Assembly: GCF_037076425.1 (NCBI RefSeq)
Contig: NZ_AP028127.1
Location: 2,312,001-2,376,000 of the forward strand
DNA length: 64,000 bases
Direction: 5' to 3'
From: Turicibacter faecis
Lineage (GTDB): Bacteria; Bacillota_I; Bacilli_A; MOL361; Turicibacteraceae
The notes below the pieces were generated by a model. The model did no database searches. It was not told the origin of the DNA and saw only the letters and a program-made list of their open reading frames with translations. Made by a program: the position numbers and the translations under genes. Positions 16,421 to 24,694 of this stretch are shown here, piece by piece. Every line of letters begins with the position of its first letter. The stretch's first letter is position 1.

Positions 16421-16551
16421 TAATTTAATTTCTCCAACAATAATAAAATTCCTATTTTCAAGACTCGGCAAATGACGATTAGCAATACGGTTGCTAACAA
16501 AATCACGCAGATACTGCTTAATAGATTATAACAATATGCAATAAAATTCAT
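16420..16551 (-). CDS. 43-residue membrane micropeptide
   Basis: The frame from the ATG at 16551 to the TAA at 16420-16422 encodes MNFIAYCYNLLSSICVILLA followed by a long hydrophobic stretch and the tail LLEKLN. One strong membrane helix spans nearly the whole peptide, with three Cys. CGGAG with an 8-nt spacer precedes the ATG. It lies 58 bp downstream of the secreted-protein gene and directly before a terminator. Function is unknown; immunity or accessory peptide to the secreted protein is one possibility. Confidence 0.6.
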   Translation of the reverse strand: MNFIAYCYNLLSSICVILLATVLLIVICRVLKIGILLLLEKLN

Positions 16552-16609
16552 ATAAAAATTCTCCGTTTTTTTGAAAAAACTCATCCTCAGCCATCAAAAT
16601 AATAACTAT

Positions 16610-17089
16610 TTACCACTGTAAGTGGAATTTATATTTCCCTGAGACTGACGGATTAGCTCTTACATGGTGTGATTTTCCCCATCCTCCACCACTTTTCGCA
16701 CTCCAAGATGAACCTTTACCGTATTGTGTTCCCTTAGAACTAGCAATCGTTTTACCGTCGCTACCCACAATTTCAAAAGACGCCTTTGCTCCACCCTCTG
16801 GAACTTCCTTTACCGTAATGACAATACAATCGCTATCCCATTTATTAATAGAATAGATTTTATCAAATCTATCTTGCGTCAAAGAAACTAAACTTGTCGT
16901 CGTGCTTGTTCGAGTAATCCCTTCTTCATCAGTATATTCATATACCACCTGACCATTATCATCAAGCGTCATCTCTACCTCCACACTATGCTCGGTACCG
17001 GCTTGATCATCGGCAAATATGCTTGTCCCAAAAGAGCTACACGCTAAAATAGCCGTCCCCCCTGCAACTAACAATTTCTTTTTAATCAT
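16610..17089 (-). CDS. Small secreted protein, unknown family
   Basis: 159 residues from the ATG at 17089, chosen because GGAGGATGTGT gives normal spacing, whereas the earlier ATG touches the ribosome site. A typical signal peptide (MIKKKLLVAGGTAILACSSF) ends near TSIFADDQ. The mature part is acidic at first, then glycine/serine-rich (SSWSAKSGGGWGKSHH) and ends in aromatic residues (KYKFHLQW). That ending faintly recalls lactococcin-972-type peptides, but no firm match is claimed. Neighbours are two membrane micropeptides and a LytTR two-component system, a context often seen for regulated bacteriocin-like products. Confidence 0.75.
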   Translation of the reverse strand: MIKKKLLVAGGTAILACSSFGTSIFADDQAGTEHSVEVEMTLDDNGQVVYEYTDEEGITRTSTTTSLVSLTQDRFDKIYSINKWDSDCIVITVKEVPEGGAKASFEIVGSDGKTIASSKGTQYGKGSSWSAKSGGGWGKSHHVRANPSVSGKYKFHLQW

Positions 17090-17234
17090 ACACATCCTCC
17101 TCCCACTTTAAGTCTAATCATATCATAAATGGAAATATTTACATAGAAAATGGTTTTATATTGCATACAACTTTCTTATTCAACAGACTAAAGTCTCCAA
17201 TAAAAATACGCTATTTAAAATTAAGAAGTAGGGG

Positions 17235-17393
17235 TTATAACATAAGCATAGGAATGCTAATCATTAAAAAGGTGATTAGAAAGATTATTTTATAGCTAAT
17301 TTCTCTATGCGTATTGGTTTTTTTCTTTTTGAAATAAATGAGCACATAAGATAAAGAAGATATGATTAACGCTATAGCTAAAAAAGTTTTCAT
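17235..17393 (-). CDS. 52-residue two-helix membrane micropeptide
   Basis: MKTFLAIALIISSLSYVLIY begins the peptide. A basic loop (KKKKTNTHR) and a second helix ending IPMLML follow. AAAGGAG with a 7-nt spacer precedes the ATG, an excellent start. It lies upstream of the secreted-protein gene on the same strand. Function is unknown. Confidence 0.7.
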   Translation of the reverse strand: MKTFLAIALIISSLSYVLIYFKKKKTNTHREISYKIIFLITFLMISIPMLML

Positions 17394-17621
17394 ATAAAAT
17401 CTCCTTTCTTTTATATAGGCTCTACATCAAAAACAAGAGCCTAAGTAACACCTACCTAAACGCCTTTCCCTTTGTTAGTTGCTGCTACTCGAACTGCTAG
17501 TAAAGTTCAATCCCCACACATTCCCTTAATCTGTTGCTCCCTCATCATAACAAATCAGTTCGCAAACAAGAATAACGATTCCCTATTCGGTCATTGAAAA
17601 TGCCTGAACGGTTCATTTATA

Positions 17622-17651
17622 CAAAAAAATCCCTTTTTTAAAGGGATTTTT
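17622..17651 (-). terminator. Terminator overlapping the 3' end of the LytTR gene
   Basis: AAAAATCCCTTT/AAAGGGATTTTT; second copy of the hairpin at 16392-16420. Confidence 0.75.
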
Positions 17652-18387
17652 CTGCCGCATTGAGTAGTAATCGTTCCAATTCTTTGACGAGCCGTCGTGA
17701 GACGAAGCATGATTCTCCATTCTCAAAATAGACCTTTTTTTCTTTTTTATCAATTCTCACCACATTTTGAAGGTTAACGACATAAGATTTATGGCATTGA
17801 AACAACCGTTCATGAAGAGGTTCCACCTCACGTAACTTCCCATAAAATTGCGTACTCGCCTTTTTAGTCACTAAATGTAGTTTATGGGACCCGGTCAACG
17901 TCTCAATATATAAAACATCCGCTAAGGGAACACTCAAAGTCGTAAATTTATTCTTGATCACAAGTTCCTCTTTTTCACCCTGTCTTCCCTCGTATTCCTT
18001 CGCTAGCTTTAAACAGGCCTCCACTTGCTGAGAAAAGGCTTCATTCGGTTGATCTTTTTCAATAAAATCAAGTGCCGACACTTTGTAAGCATACGTTTTT
18101 GGCGCCAACTCAGAATGGGTCGTCACAAAAATAACCATTCCATGAGGATCTTTTTTCCGAATTTCCTGTGCAACCTCTAATCCCATTCGTACCTCATGAT
18201 TTATTTCAAGGTCGAGAAAATACACGTGATGGCTATCAATAACATCTAACTTGCTTAACAGCACCTCTGGGTCATGAGTTGCAATTAGTTGTTCACAAAA
18301 GATTTGGAGTGTGTCTTGTAACTTGGTGATTATGGTTTCCAAGCGTTCCCTTTGAACGGGGTCATCCTCTAAAATAAATAGTTTCAT
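17638..18387 (-). CDS. LytTR-family response regulator (AgrA/ComE-like)
   Basis: 249 residues. Receiver domain ~1-125: acidic pocket LEDD near the N-terminus, phospho-acceptor Asp59 in YFLDLEI, and TTHSEL switch region. LytTR DNA-binding domain ~145-245, with VLYIETLTGSHKLHL and CHKSYVVNLQNV. Such regulators pair with HPK10 kinases that sense peptides and bind direct repeats upstream of target promoters. It lies 4 bp downstream of the kinase gene. The adjacent secreted-protein cassette is a plausible target. Confidence 0.9.
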   Translation of the reverse strand: MKLFILEDDPVQRERLETIITKLQDTLQIFCEQLIATHDPEVLLSKLDVIDSHHVYFLDLEINHEVRMGLEVAQEIRKKDPHGMVIFVTTHSELAPKTYAYKVSALDFIEKDQPNEAFSQQVEACLKLAKEYEGRQGEKEELVIKNKFTTLSVPLADVLYIETLTGSHKLHLVTKKASTQFYGKLREVEPLHERLFQCHKSYVVNLQNVVRIDKKEKKVYFENGESCFVSRRLVKELERLLLNAAEKSL

Positions 18388-18391
18388 CTTC

Positions 18392-19693
18392 TCATCCCTG
18401 CCTTTTTAAAATTAAAACTTGTCTAAAAACACCTGCATCATAAAACGTTTGAAGGGTTATATAATGATCCGCCTCCATCAGTTGTTGAACCGTCGCCAAC
18501 CCGATTCCGCGATTCTCTCCTTTCGAGGAATACCCCGGTTGATAAATCTTTGTTAAAGAAATCTCTTCCTCTTTGCATGAGTTTTCAATTTCAATTTGTT
18601 GAATCCCTTCCCCTTGCAAAAATGAAATGGATAGATAGGGGATTGTTGCCTCTTTTGCTCCCTCAATCGCGTTATCCAATAGAATAGCCAACACCCGATA
18701 AACAGGAAAGACATCGACATAGAGGGTATCAATTAGCTCTTCTAGCTCCAACCTCACGTCTATTTGCTCTGTTTGTGCCCGAACCATTTTCTCAAAAAGT
18801 AAACTTTTAATTTCGAGAACGCCCATCTGATAGAGCTTTCCAAAAATATAATCACGACCCTTCACCAGTTTTTCAGTGGGTTGAATGACTCGGTCATAAA
18901 TCCCTTTAATCCCATCTAAATCCTCTTGGCGAATGCTCTCACCTAGGCTCACTAAAATATTTAGATAATCATGTCGAAAATGATGGAGTTCTTGATATAG
19001 TTGCTCAAGTTTATAAGCGTAGTCATAGATTTGCTGATTCGCCATCCGCTCCTGTTCTAGCTTGGCGTGTTTAATAACGACCAATAATAAGTTTCCAGCA
19101 CTCCAAATTAGTAGTCCTCCATATGCAATAAATAAAAGGCTCGTTAATTGAATGTGCTGCGAACTAAAACCTTGCTTCTCCCCCGCGTAAATATTCGCAT
19201 ACAATAAAAGGATTAATAAACTGACTTGCACTAAGACTAAGCGTTGATAACGTTTTTCTAGTGCTGGAAAGCGATTCATTTTTTTAAATAAACTTTTTAA
19301 AAAATAACAACAACTTAAGGTGAATCCCCCCATCATTAATGTTTCAAGAACAACTGACTGCTCCCACGTTAAAGATAAAGACGAGGATTGTCCTGAAATT
19401 CCAAGGATCAATTGCGATAAATAATCCCCGATGACCATCGTAATCAATGGTAACCCCGACGCAATCACGCTGAAAAAAAATTTCTTTGTTTTAAATAGTC
19501 GGTAAATCAAGAGATAAAGCACGACGAAAAATATCGCAAAAAATTTAATCGTTGGATAAAGCCCTTGACCTATTAGATTGATGATGAGCAACTGAACCCA
19601 AAATTCACGTCGCCCCATTTTTTCATTCAATAGCCATTGGCCCCCTAAAAACAATACAACTAATTGAAAAAAAGGTATAAAAAAAGAAACCAT
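18392..19693 (-). CDS. HPK10/AgrC-like sensor histidine kinase
   Basis: 433 residues from the ATG at 19693 (GGAGGATGATTTG upstream). The N-terminal ~200 residues have six or seven membrane helices. A coiled-coil leads to the phospho-accepting His in HHFRHDYLNILVSL near residue 240. A GHKL ATPase follows: N box LLDNAIEGA, G box SSKGENRGIGLATV. This architecture is that of AgrC-type kinases, which respond to secreted peptides. It is translationally close to the LytTR regulator. No AgrB/D or obvious pheromone gene was found. Confidence 0.9.
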   Translation of the reverse strand: MVSFFIPFFQLVVLFLGGQWLLNEKMGRREFWVQLLIINLIGQGLYPTIKFFAIFFVVLYLLIYRLFKTKKFFFSVIASGLPLITMVIGDYLSQLILGISGQSSSLSLTWEQSVVLETLMMGGFTLSCCYFLKSLFKKMNRFPALEKRYQRLVLVQVSLLILLLYANIYAGEKQGFSSQHIQLTSLLFIAYGGLLIWSAGNLLLVVIKHAKLEQERMANQQIYDYAYKLEQLYQELHHFRHDYLNILVSLGESIRQEDLDGIKGIYDRVIQPTEKLVKGRDYIFGKLYQMGVLEIKSLLFEKMVRAQTEQIDVRLELEELIDTLYVDVFPVYRVLAILLDNAIEGAKEATIPYLSISFLQGEGIQQIEIENSCKEEEISLTKIYQPGYSSKGENRGIGLATVQQLMEADHYITLQTFYDAGVFRQVLILKRQG

Positions 19694-19722
19694 CAAATCA
19701 TCCTCCCCGACTTAATGATTCC

Positions 19723-19750
19723 ATTATATCAAATTATCGTTTTTTGTAAA
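19723..19750 (-). promoter_or_regulatory. Promoter of the two-component operon
   Basis: Minus strand TTTACA (19750-19745), 16-bp spacer, TATAAT (19728-19723). Confidence 0.7.
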
Positions 19751-19993
19751 ATTATTAACTATTTCCCTTAATTTCGTCTGTTTATCCTTTTTATCAATCA
19801 TTTTAATGAGGTAGATTATTTCTTTTATTAAATTCCCTATATAATAAGGATAGCATTTTTTATATTAAATGAACCCATGGCAGATTGCGTCAAATGTTTA
19901 AAGTTTATCACTACTTTTGCGATGCTGTATAAACGGCCACTTACGTGATTATAATGAATATACAACGCTAATCGTTTTATAGGGGGAATCAAA

Positions 19994-20428
19994 ATGATTA
20001 CATTACGACCGATTTCAAAAGATAATCTTTGGGAATGTCTCGATTTAAGCGTACATCCCAATCAACAACAATACGTCGCTTCCAATGCGATTTCCATCTC
20101 ACAATCTAAGGTCCAACCAGAATGTATCCCGCTTGCCATTTACCATGATGAGATGATGGTCGGATTTTTAATGTATTGCCTAGACTCGGAGGATGATGAA
20201 TACTGGATTTATCGCTTAATGATCGATCACCACTTTCAAAATCAAGGGTTTGGAACAGAGGCCCTTCACCAAGTCATCGAACTCATTAAGGGAGATAAAA
20301 CACGCCACCAAATTTTTCTTGGTGTAAATCCAGAAAGTGCACCCGCTATTCATTTATATGAAGAAGCCGGTTTTGAATTTAACGGTCAAATCTTTGGACA
20401 AGAGCACGTCATGGTTCTGACTTATTAG
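19994..20428 (+). CDS. GNAT N-acetyltransferase (polyamine-type)
   Basis: 144 residues. Motifs YWIYRLMIDHHFQNQGFGTE (acetyl-CoA site) and LYEEAGFEFNGQ fit the spermidine/diamine acetyltransferase-like group (BltD/PaiA relatives), but the exact substrate is inferred. AGGGGGAATC precedes the start. A copy of the recurring TATATAATAAGGATAG motif lies ~130 bp upstream (19838-19861). Confidence 0.8.
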   Translation: MITLRPISKDNLWECLDLSVHPNQQQYVASNAISISQSKVQPECIPLAIYHDEMMVGFLMYCLDSEDDEYWIYRLMIDHHFQNQGFGTEALHQVIELIKGDKTRHQIFLGVNPESAPAIHLYEEAGFEFNGQIFGQEHVMVLTY

Positions 20429-20525
20429 CCCTTATTTCGGCAGAACATGAAGACGTTAGACTGAAATCATGCAAATGAGTAATAATTTTTTCACCCTTTT
20501 TAAATTATTTAAAAAAAATAGCTCG

Positions 20526-20556
20526 AAGAAGTCATATCTTTTATGACTTCTTTTTT
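20526..20556 (+). terminator. Intrinsic terminator
   Basis: AAGAAGTCATA/TATGACTTCTT stem and T run, about 100 bp after the GNAT gene. Confidence 0.85.
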
Positions 20557-20695
20557 AGTTATATTGTAATTTCCCTCTATTTCCTCTAAAATAAAAAGTA
20601 TACAAAAAGTGGTAGGGGAGTCTACAAAATTACATGATTTTGAGACAAAACAACAACAAACTTATGATTGATATTGAGGAATTTGGAGGAGTCTT

Positions 20696-21388
20696 ATGAA
20701 GCGCAATATTTCAAAAAAACCGGTCATTGTACTTGGAACATTACTAACCCTTTTAGTCACCGTCACGGTTGTCTACGGTGTCTCTCATCTAGAACCAAAG
20801 GATGTAGAACTTAATCAACTAATTGAATCTCCTTACGAAATCTTAGACGTTCGTCGACACAAAAAGGAGAAAAAATATGAAGTCGATATTAAAGCCGACC
20901 TCAACTATGCTGATAACATTTTATTAGCGAATAAATTACTTTCTGAGCTACAAAAAAATGATTCAAAAAATGTGACGCAAGTGCACATGAATGTCTATGA
21001 AAACAAGACAGACCAACAAACCGTTGATTTTACAGATCCCAATTATCGTTATACCATCGAGACAAATGGATCATATACTTATCAATACGAACCCATTTAT
21101 ACAGAAAATTTCAGTGAAAACTTATTATTTACAGCCGAATGGAAGATTGAAGACTCAAAATTAACCAAAAAGAACCTTTCATTTAATACCATCGTCCCTG
21201 ATCATTTATCAACAGACGAAATCAATTCCCTGCTAAATGAACTATCGGACGAAATGATTCGCTACAATTTTGAAAATAGGGAAGGGGCAACAACAACCAT
21301 CCAAGCTAAAGTTAACACCTCAGATACTTATTATCATCTATCAGAAAATAAAAATTATCTTATCCATAAAACACGTTTAATTGGTTAG
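20696..21388 (+). CDS. Membrane-anchored extracytoplasmic protein, unknown
   Basis: 230 residues. A single N-terminal membrane anchor (about residues 10-30, VIVLGTLLTLLVTVTVVYGV) is followed by an acidic/polar domain with no Cys and no recognised family. The ribosome site is TTTGGAGGAG. The next gene starts 13 bp after its stop and encodes a secreted Pro-rich protein, so the two probably work together at the cell surface. Confidence 0.75.
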   Translation: MKRNISKKPVIVLGTLLTLLVTVTVVYGVSHLEPKDVELNQLIESPYEILDVRRHKKEKKYEVDIKADLNYADNILLANKLLSELQKNDSKNVTQVHMNVYENKTDQQTVDFTDPNYRYTIETNGSYTYQYEPIYTENFSENLLFTAEWKIEDSKLTKKNLSFNTIVPDHLSTDEINSLLNELSDEMIRYNFENREGATTTIQAKVNTSDTYYHLSENKNYLIHKTRLIG

Positions 21389-21401
21389 GGGGACCAGTAT
21401 C

Positions 21402-22283
21402 ATGAAACATTCATTTCTTTTTTTACTATCATTTTTTCCTTCCTTTTTAATGGGGGGACAAGATCCAATTACATTAACAACCATAACACCTGATATTCAT
21501 GAGAACCTTGCTTCTATCGATGACGTTATGTCTTCCTTCGAGGGTTCAGTGGCCTTTGATGAAGAAACAGGTACCTATACTTACACAATCAATGATCAAG
21601 AAATCATTTTAAATCTTAACTGCGGATATAGTCTCATCAACGGTGAAAAGGAAGCCCTATTCCTTGAACGAAACGATGAAACGGCGTTAATGACGATCAA
21701 ATGGGTAACCCCAAAATTGATTGACGATGAAGTGTTCGTTCCCGTTCAATACATTGAGCGCATCTTTAATGCTACATACTCAGAAGAGGGCTTTACATTA
21801 AACGGCGATGCTTCGAACACGATGACCGTCTTTGAAGATAAGGAAGACTCGGGGGATTCTGCTATTGGAAAACGATTAACGGTTGAAGAGACAGAAGGTG
21901 AAAAAGAGGTAAGTCAAACGACGAATAAAAAGCCGTCCACATCAAAACCAACTCCATCTATCACCCAAAAGCCAGAAGTATCGAAGCCGACTCAAAAACC
22001 ATCAACGTCTAAACCAAATCAGAATACGACGCAAAAGCCATCCACTTCTACGCCGGTGAAGCCACAAGAACCAACGGATTCACCTCAACCGCCGGTGGGG
22101 GATAAGCCAGAAGAGATTGTCCCACCGACACCAGAACCGGAACCGACTCCAAAACCTGAACCACCAGTAGAGGATCAACCCTCTGATGTCACACCACCGA
22201 CACCGGAAGGACCCTCTCCACTTCCACCAAGTGATTCTGAAACTGGGGATAACTCAAATTCACCTGAATCCGAAACATTTTAA
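21402..22283 (+). CDS. Secreted protein: copper-amine-oxidase-N-like domain plus Pro-rich tail
   Basis: 293 residues from the ATG at 21402 (TTAGGGGGACCAG upstream). The signal peptide (MKHSFLFLLSFFPSFLMGG) is followed by a domain at ~45-150 of the Cu-amine-oxidase N-terminal type (INGEKEALFLE, DDEVFVPVQYIERIFNATYS), common in surface proteins that bind the cell wall. A ~110-residue low-complexity tail (TQKPSTSKP and PPTPEPEPTP repeats) resembles a wall-spanning linker, but no LPXTG motif follows. It is second in a probable operon. Confidence 0.8.
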   Translation: MKHSFLFLLSFFPSFLMGGQDPITLTTITPDIHENLASIDDVMSSFEGSVAFDEETGTYTYTINDQEIILNLNCGYSLINGEKEALFLERNDETALMTIKWVTPKLIDDEVFVPVQYIERIFNATYSEEGFTLNGDASNTMTVFEDKEDSGDSAIGKRLTVEETEGEKEVSQTTNKKPSTSKPTPSITQKPEVSKPTQKPSTSKPNQNTTQKPSTSTPVKPQEPTDSPQPPVGDKPEEIVPPTPEPEPTPKPEPPVEDQPSDVTPPTPEGPSPLPPSDSETGDNSNSPESETF

Positions 22284-22344
22284 CTGAGTCACTGGGATTG
22301 TCAATCAATCCCAGTTATTTTATTAATCTGAAAGGGGAGTACTT

Positions 22345-22530
22345 ATGAATAAATCGGCACTTCATTATACGTTAAAATCCAGTTCGTTCTTTATCATCGC
22401 CTCAATCGTTATGTGCCTTATCATTAACGAACGCGTCAATCCATCCTTAATCCTCATGTGGATAAGCTATTTTATGATTTGCTATCTCATGATGCATCTT
22501 AAACAACACCAAAAGAATCAATCCAAATAG
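22345..22530 (+). CDS. 61-residue two-helix membrane protein
   Basis: Two hydrophobic segments (FFIIASIVMCLIIN and LILMWISYFMICYLMM) and a basic tail. AAAGGGGAG precedes the ATG. It lies 61 bp after the Pro-rich protein gene and directly before a terminator, so it is probably the last gene of that operon. No family recognised. Confidence 0.65.
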   Translation: MNKSALHYTLKSSSFFIIASIVMCLIINERVNPSLILMWISYFMICYLMMHLKQHQKNQSK

Positions 22531-22547
22531 ATTGATTCTTTTTTTAT
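22511..22547 (+). terminator. Intrinsic terminator
   Basis: AAAAGAATCAAT/ATTGATTCTTTT with T run; overlaps the end of the 61-residue gene. Confidence 0.85.
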
Positions 22548-22561
22548 CTCTTCCGCTCATT

Positions 22562-23059
22562 CTACCCCAATGTCTTTTCCCGTAAGTTCCCTCTATACAA
22601 ACCCTCTTCGCATTGACCACACCATAAAAAGCCTTGCTCTTCATAATATTGATTCAGCCTCTCGTTATCCATTGCACAATCTAACCTTAAACAGTGCTTC
22701 TTATGTTTCCGTGCCACCCCTTCTATCTCCTTTAACAAAATGTGTCCAACCCCTTTTTCACGGTAATCCGTCACCAAATGATGCAGATAATAAGCAGACA
22801 CTTCCTTCGTATCACACCATCGCTCGTCTTGATCAAAGCAAGCAACAGCCCCTATGACTCGATGTGTTTGATTTGATTTTAAAACATATAGGCGACCTTG
22901 TCTCATCAATCGTTCATAATAAGTTTTAGGATACACCTCACAATAATTCGTTTCATTCCATTGCTTAATTCCTACTCGATTCATCCACTCGATCCTTTGT
23001 TCAATCAGTTGAAAAACAATCTCAAGATCAGATTTACTGGCAACCATCAGTTGATACAT
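22562..23059 (-). CDS. GNAT family N-acetyltransferase
   Basis: 165 residues. Motif A is YREKGVGHILLKEIEGVARK, followed by LRLDCAMDNERLNQYYEEQG, typical of a GNAT fold. The N-terminal QLIEQRIEWMNRVGIKQWN block is characteristic of a Firmicutes GNAT subgroup. AAAGGAGAG supports the start. Substrate unknown. Confidence 0.85.
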   Translation of the reverse strand: MYQLMVASKSDLEIVFQLIEQRIEWMNRVGIKQWNETNYCEVYPKTYYERLMRQGRLYVLKSNQTHRVIGAVACFDQDERWCDTKEVSAYYLHHLVTDYREKGVGHILLKEIEGVARKHKKHCLRLDCAMDNERLNQYYEEQGFLWCGQCEEGLYRGNLREKTLG

Positions 23060-23080
23060 CGTAAAAACTCTCCTTTAGCA

Positions 23081-23118
23081 AAAAATGAAAACCCAAAATG
23101 CTCGGTTTTCATTTTTTT
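23081..23118 (-). terminator. Bidirectional terminator
   Basis: AAAAATGAAAACC/GGTTTTCATTTTT stem, downstream of the 38-residue gene. Confidence 0.85.
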
Positions 23119-23123
23119 ATTTT

Positions 23124-23240
23124 TTAATCGTGATGCCGTCTTGTGATTTTTGCTATGAGTAAGCCAGCTACATCCAATATACCGCTTAAATAAACGATTA
23201 ACACTGTACAAATAACCATGTTTACCCATATTGCTTTCAT
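23124..23240 (-). CDS. 38-residue membrane micropeptide coupled to ybjQ-like gene
   Basis: The frame from the ATG at 23240 encodes MKAIWVNMVICTVLIVYLSG and a short basic/histidine tail (RRHHD), one membrane helix. Its GGTGAG ribosome site lies inside the end of the ybjQ-like gene, whose stop is 2 bp before the ATG, so translation is probably coupled. A terminator follows. Unknown function. Confidence 0.6.
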   Translation of the reverse strand: MKAIWVNMVICTVLIVYLSGILDVAGLLIAKITRRHHD

Positions 23241-23242
23241 TT

Positions 23243-23557
23243 TTATCTCACCACCACCGCTGTGCCGTATGCCACCATTTCCGCTGCCCCCGCCATCACA
23301 GCAGATGACATCAATCGAACACCAACAACCGCATTAGCACCTAACCGTGTTGCATCATCTGCCATGCGACCTAATGCAATTTGACGAGCCTCAATCAGCA
23401 TTTCATTATAGCCATTTAACTCTCCACCAACAATCGTTTTTAAGGAAGCCCCAATATCCTTTCCAATATGTTTTGACCGAACCGTGCTTCCTTTCACAAG
23501 CCCTTTCACCTCTACAATTTCTTTCCCCACAATCGAATCTGTTGTCACCATTAACAT
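23243..23557 (-). CDS. YbjQ/UPF0145 family protein
   Basis: 104 residues, the usual size for the family. Characteristic blocks: TTDSIVGKEIVEVKGLVKGS, GGELNGYNEML and DATRLGANAVVGVRL. These proteins form small oligomeric barrels of unclear function, sometimes next to stress genes. Ribosome site GGAGGGAGG. Confidence 0.9.
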   Translation of the reverse strand: MLMVTTDSIVGKEIVEVKGLVKGSTVRSKHIGKDIGASLKTIVGGELNGYNEMLIEARQIALGRMADDATRLGANAVVGVRLMSSAVMAGAAEMVAYGTAVVVR

Positions 23558-23739
23558 GAAACTTCCTCCCTCCGTAACCTACTACATCATATGACAAATC
23601 CAATAAATATATGTCAATCTATTGCTTCTATTCATCGGTTATTCCTCTCCAATCGTTAAATCTATCTTCATGAATAAGAAAATTCGCTTCCCATTATCCA
23701 AACCAAAAAGAAAACTCATTTTAGTTTTGCTCCTTTCTA

Positions 23740-24030
23740 ATATTTCAGACCTCTTCCATGGAAAGTCCGGTTTTTAACGCAATCGTAGGTTATCTAAAAC
23801 ATCCGCTAAATTTTTTGCAATTTCAATCTTTTCATGCTTAACCCCTTTTTCTGAAACAATATCTTCCCTCAATTCCCATCCTTGCCTCAATATACGTCAC
23901 AAAATGAGCATGAAAGAAGCTTCCCCTTTTTTTAAAGAGCACTATCTCCTCATAAAAATCTTGCATCTCTCTTGTTTGAACCTCATTTTTCATATAAAAT
24001 GGGACTATATCTAATAAAAGGGGAGGCATT
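23740..24030 (-). pseudogene. Decayed Rpn/PD-(D/E)XK transposase-like C-terminus
   Basis: Pieces in different frames resemble the C-terminal tail of Rpn (PD-(D/E)XK) proteins: GVKHEKIEIAKNLADVLDN, then after a one-base shift TIALKTGLSMEEV, a stop, and NIRKEQN. No single intact frame exists. The pattern KxEIAKNL...TGLSxEEI is typical of that family. This is probably an old remnant. Confidence 0.45.
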
Positions 24031-24033
24031 CAC

Positions 24034-24213
24034 ATGGATTTAAATAAAAAAATCTGCTACTGCTTCAACGTAACAGTAGGGGACATCAAAAAAGAAGTTG
24101 AAACAGGATCAACAACACTTGCTGAAATTCAAACAGAAACAAAAGCTGGAACAGCTTGCAAAGGTTGTGTGAAACGAATTCAAGAAACAATCGATGCTTT
24201 ATTAGCTGAATAA
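24034..24213 (+). CDS. BFD-like (2Fe-2S)-binding protein
   Basis: 59 residues: ICYCFNVTVGDIKKEV at the N-terminus and GTACKGCVKRIQETIDALL at the C-terminus. The Cys pairs CxC and CxxC form the bacterioferritin-associated-ferredoxin-type [2Fe-2S] site. Stand-alone BFD-like domains are thought to carry electrons or Fe-S clusters. AAAAGGGGAGG precedes the ATG and a terminator follows, so this is a single-gene unit. Confidence 0.9.
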   Translation: MDLNKKICYCFNVTVGDIKKEVETGSTTLAEIQTETKAGTACKGCVKRIQETIDALLAE

Positions 24214-24227
24214 TCTACTCCTATAAC

Positions 24228-24263
24228 CAAAAAGAACCGAGCAATCCTGCCCGGTTCTTTTTA
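24228..24263 (+). terminator. Intrinsic terminator
   Basis: AAAAAGAACCGaGCA/TGCcCGGTTCTTTTT. Confidence 0.88.
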
Positions 24264-24289
24264 TATCCATTCAAAGAATTCTTTCCTTC

Positions 24290-24502
24290 TTAACCACCAA
24301 TTAAAAAGTCAAAAATATTTTCCAAATCACTCGTTGATCCTTTATAGATCTCTGTATATTTACACTTGGTGCACGTAATCGTTGTAAACTTCTTATTTTG
24401 GACATCAAACAACTTCGAAAATCCGGTTCCTGTCGCGCAAAATTCATCTACTTCATAGTGATGATTTCCACACTTCATACAGGTATAATTTTTAATCTCC
24501 AT
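24290..24502 (-). CDS. Small zinc-ribbon protein (DUF2082-like)
   Basis: 70 residues. Two CxxC knuckles (CMKCGNHHYE near residue 8 and CTKCKYTE near 44) frame a central GTGFSKLFDVQNKKFTTITC stretch, which is the pattern of the nucleic-acid-binding zinc ribbon family PF09855. Ribosome site AGGAGATG. Role unknown. Confidence 0.85.
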   Translation of the reverse strand: MEIKNYTCMKCGNHHYEVDEFCATGTGFSKLFDVQNKKFTTITCTKCKYTEIYKGSTSDLENIFDFLIGG

Positions 24503-24617
24503 CTAATCATCTCCTGTGACCTAGTTTTCTGTTCAAACTTAGGTTACCAAATTAACCCACTTGTGTCAAATACTCTTTCTTTTTTTCACCCCTAGACGAC
24601 CATAATAAGGATAAAAC

Positions 24618-24647
24618 TTGAAAAGATAGGAGAAAGGGGGGTATAAT
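24618..24647 (+). promoter_or_regulatory. Promoter of yebC
   Basis: TTGAAA (24618-24623), 18-bp spacer, TATAAT (24642-24647). CATAATAAGGATA, a partial copy of the recurring motif, lies just upstream at 24601. Confidence 0.7.
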
Positions 24648-24694
24648 AAAGAGAGGTAGATAACAATAAAATTAAATATTAGGAGTGATACCCC

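Noticed and set aside
16610-17089. Lactococcin 972-family bacteriocin
   Set aside because: Only the aromatic C-terminal ending is similar; the core pattern and the usual immunity ABC genes are missing.
22570-22857. 95-codon plus-strand frame opposite the GNAT gene
   Set aside because: The minus-strand GNAT has clear motifs and a ribosome site; this is its shadow.
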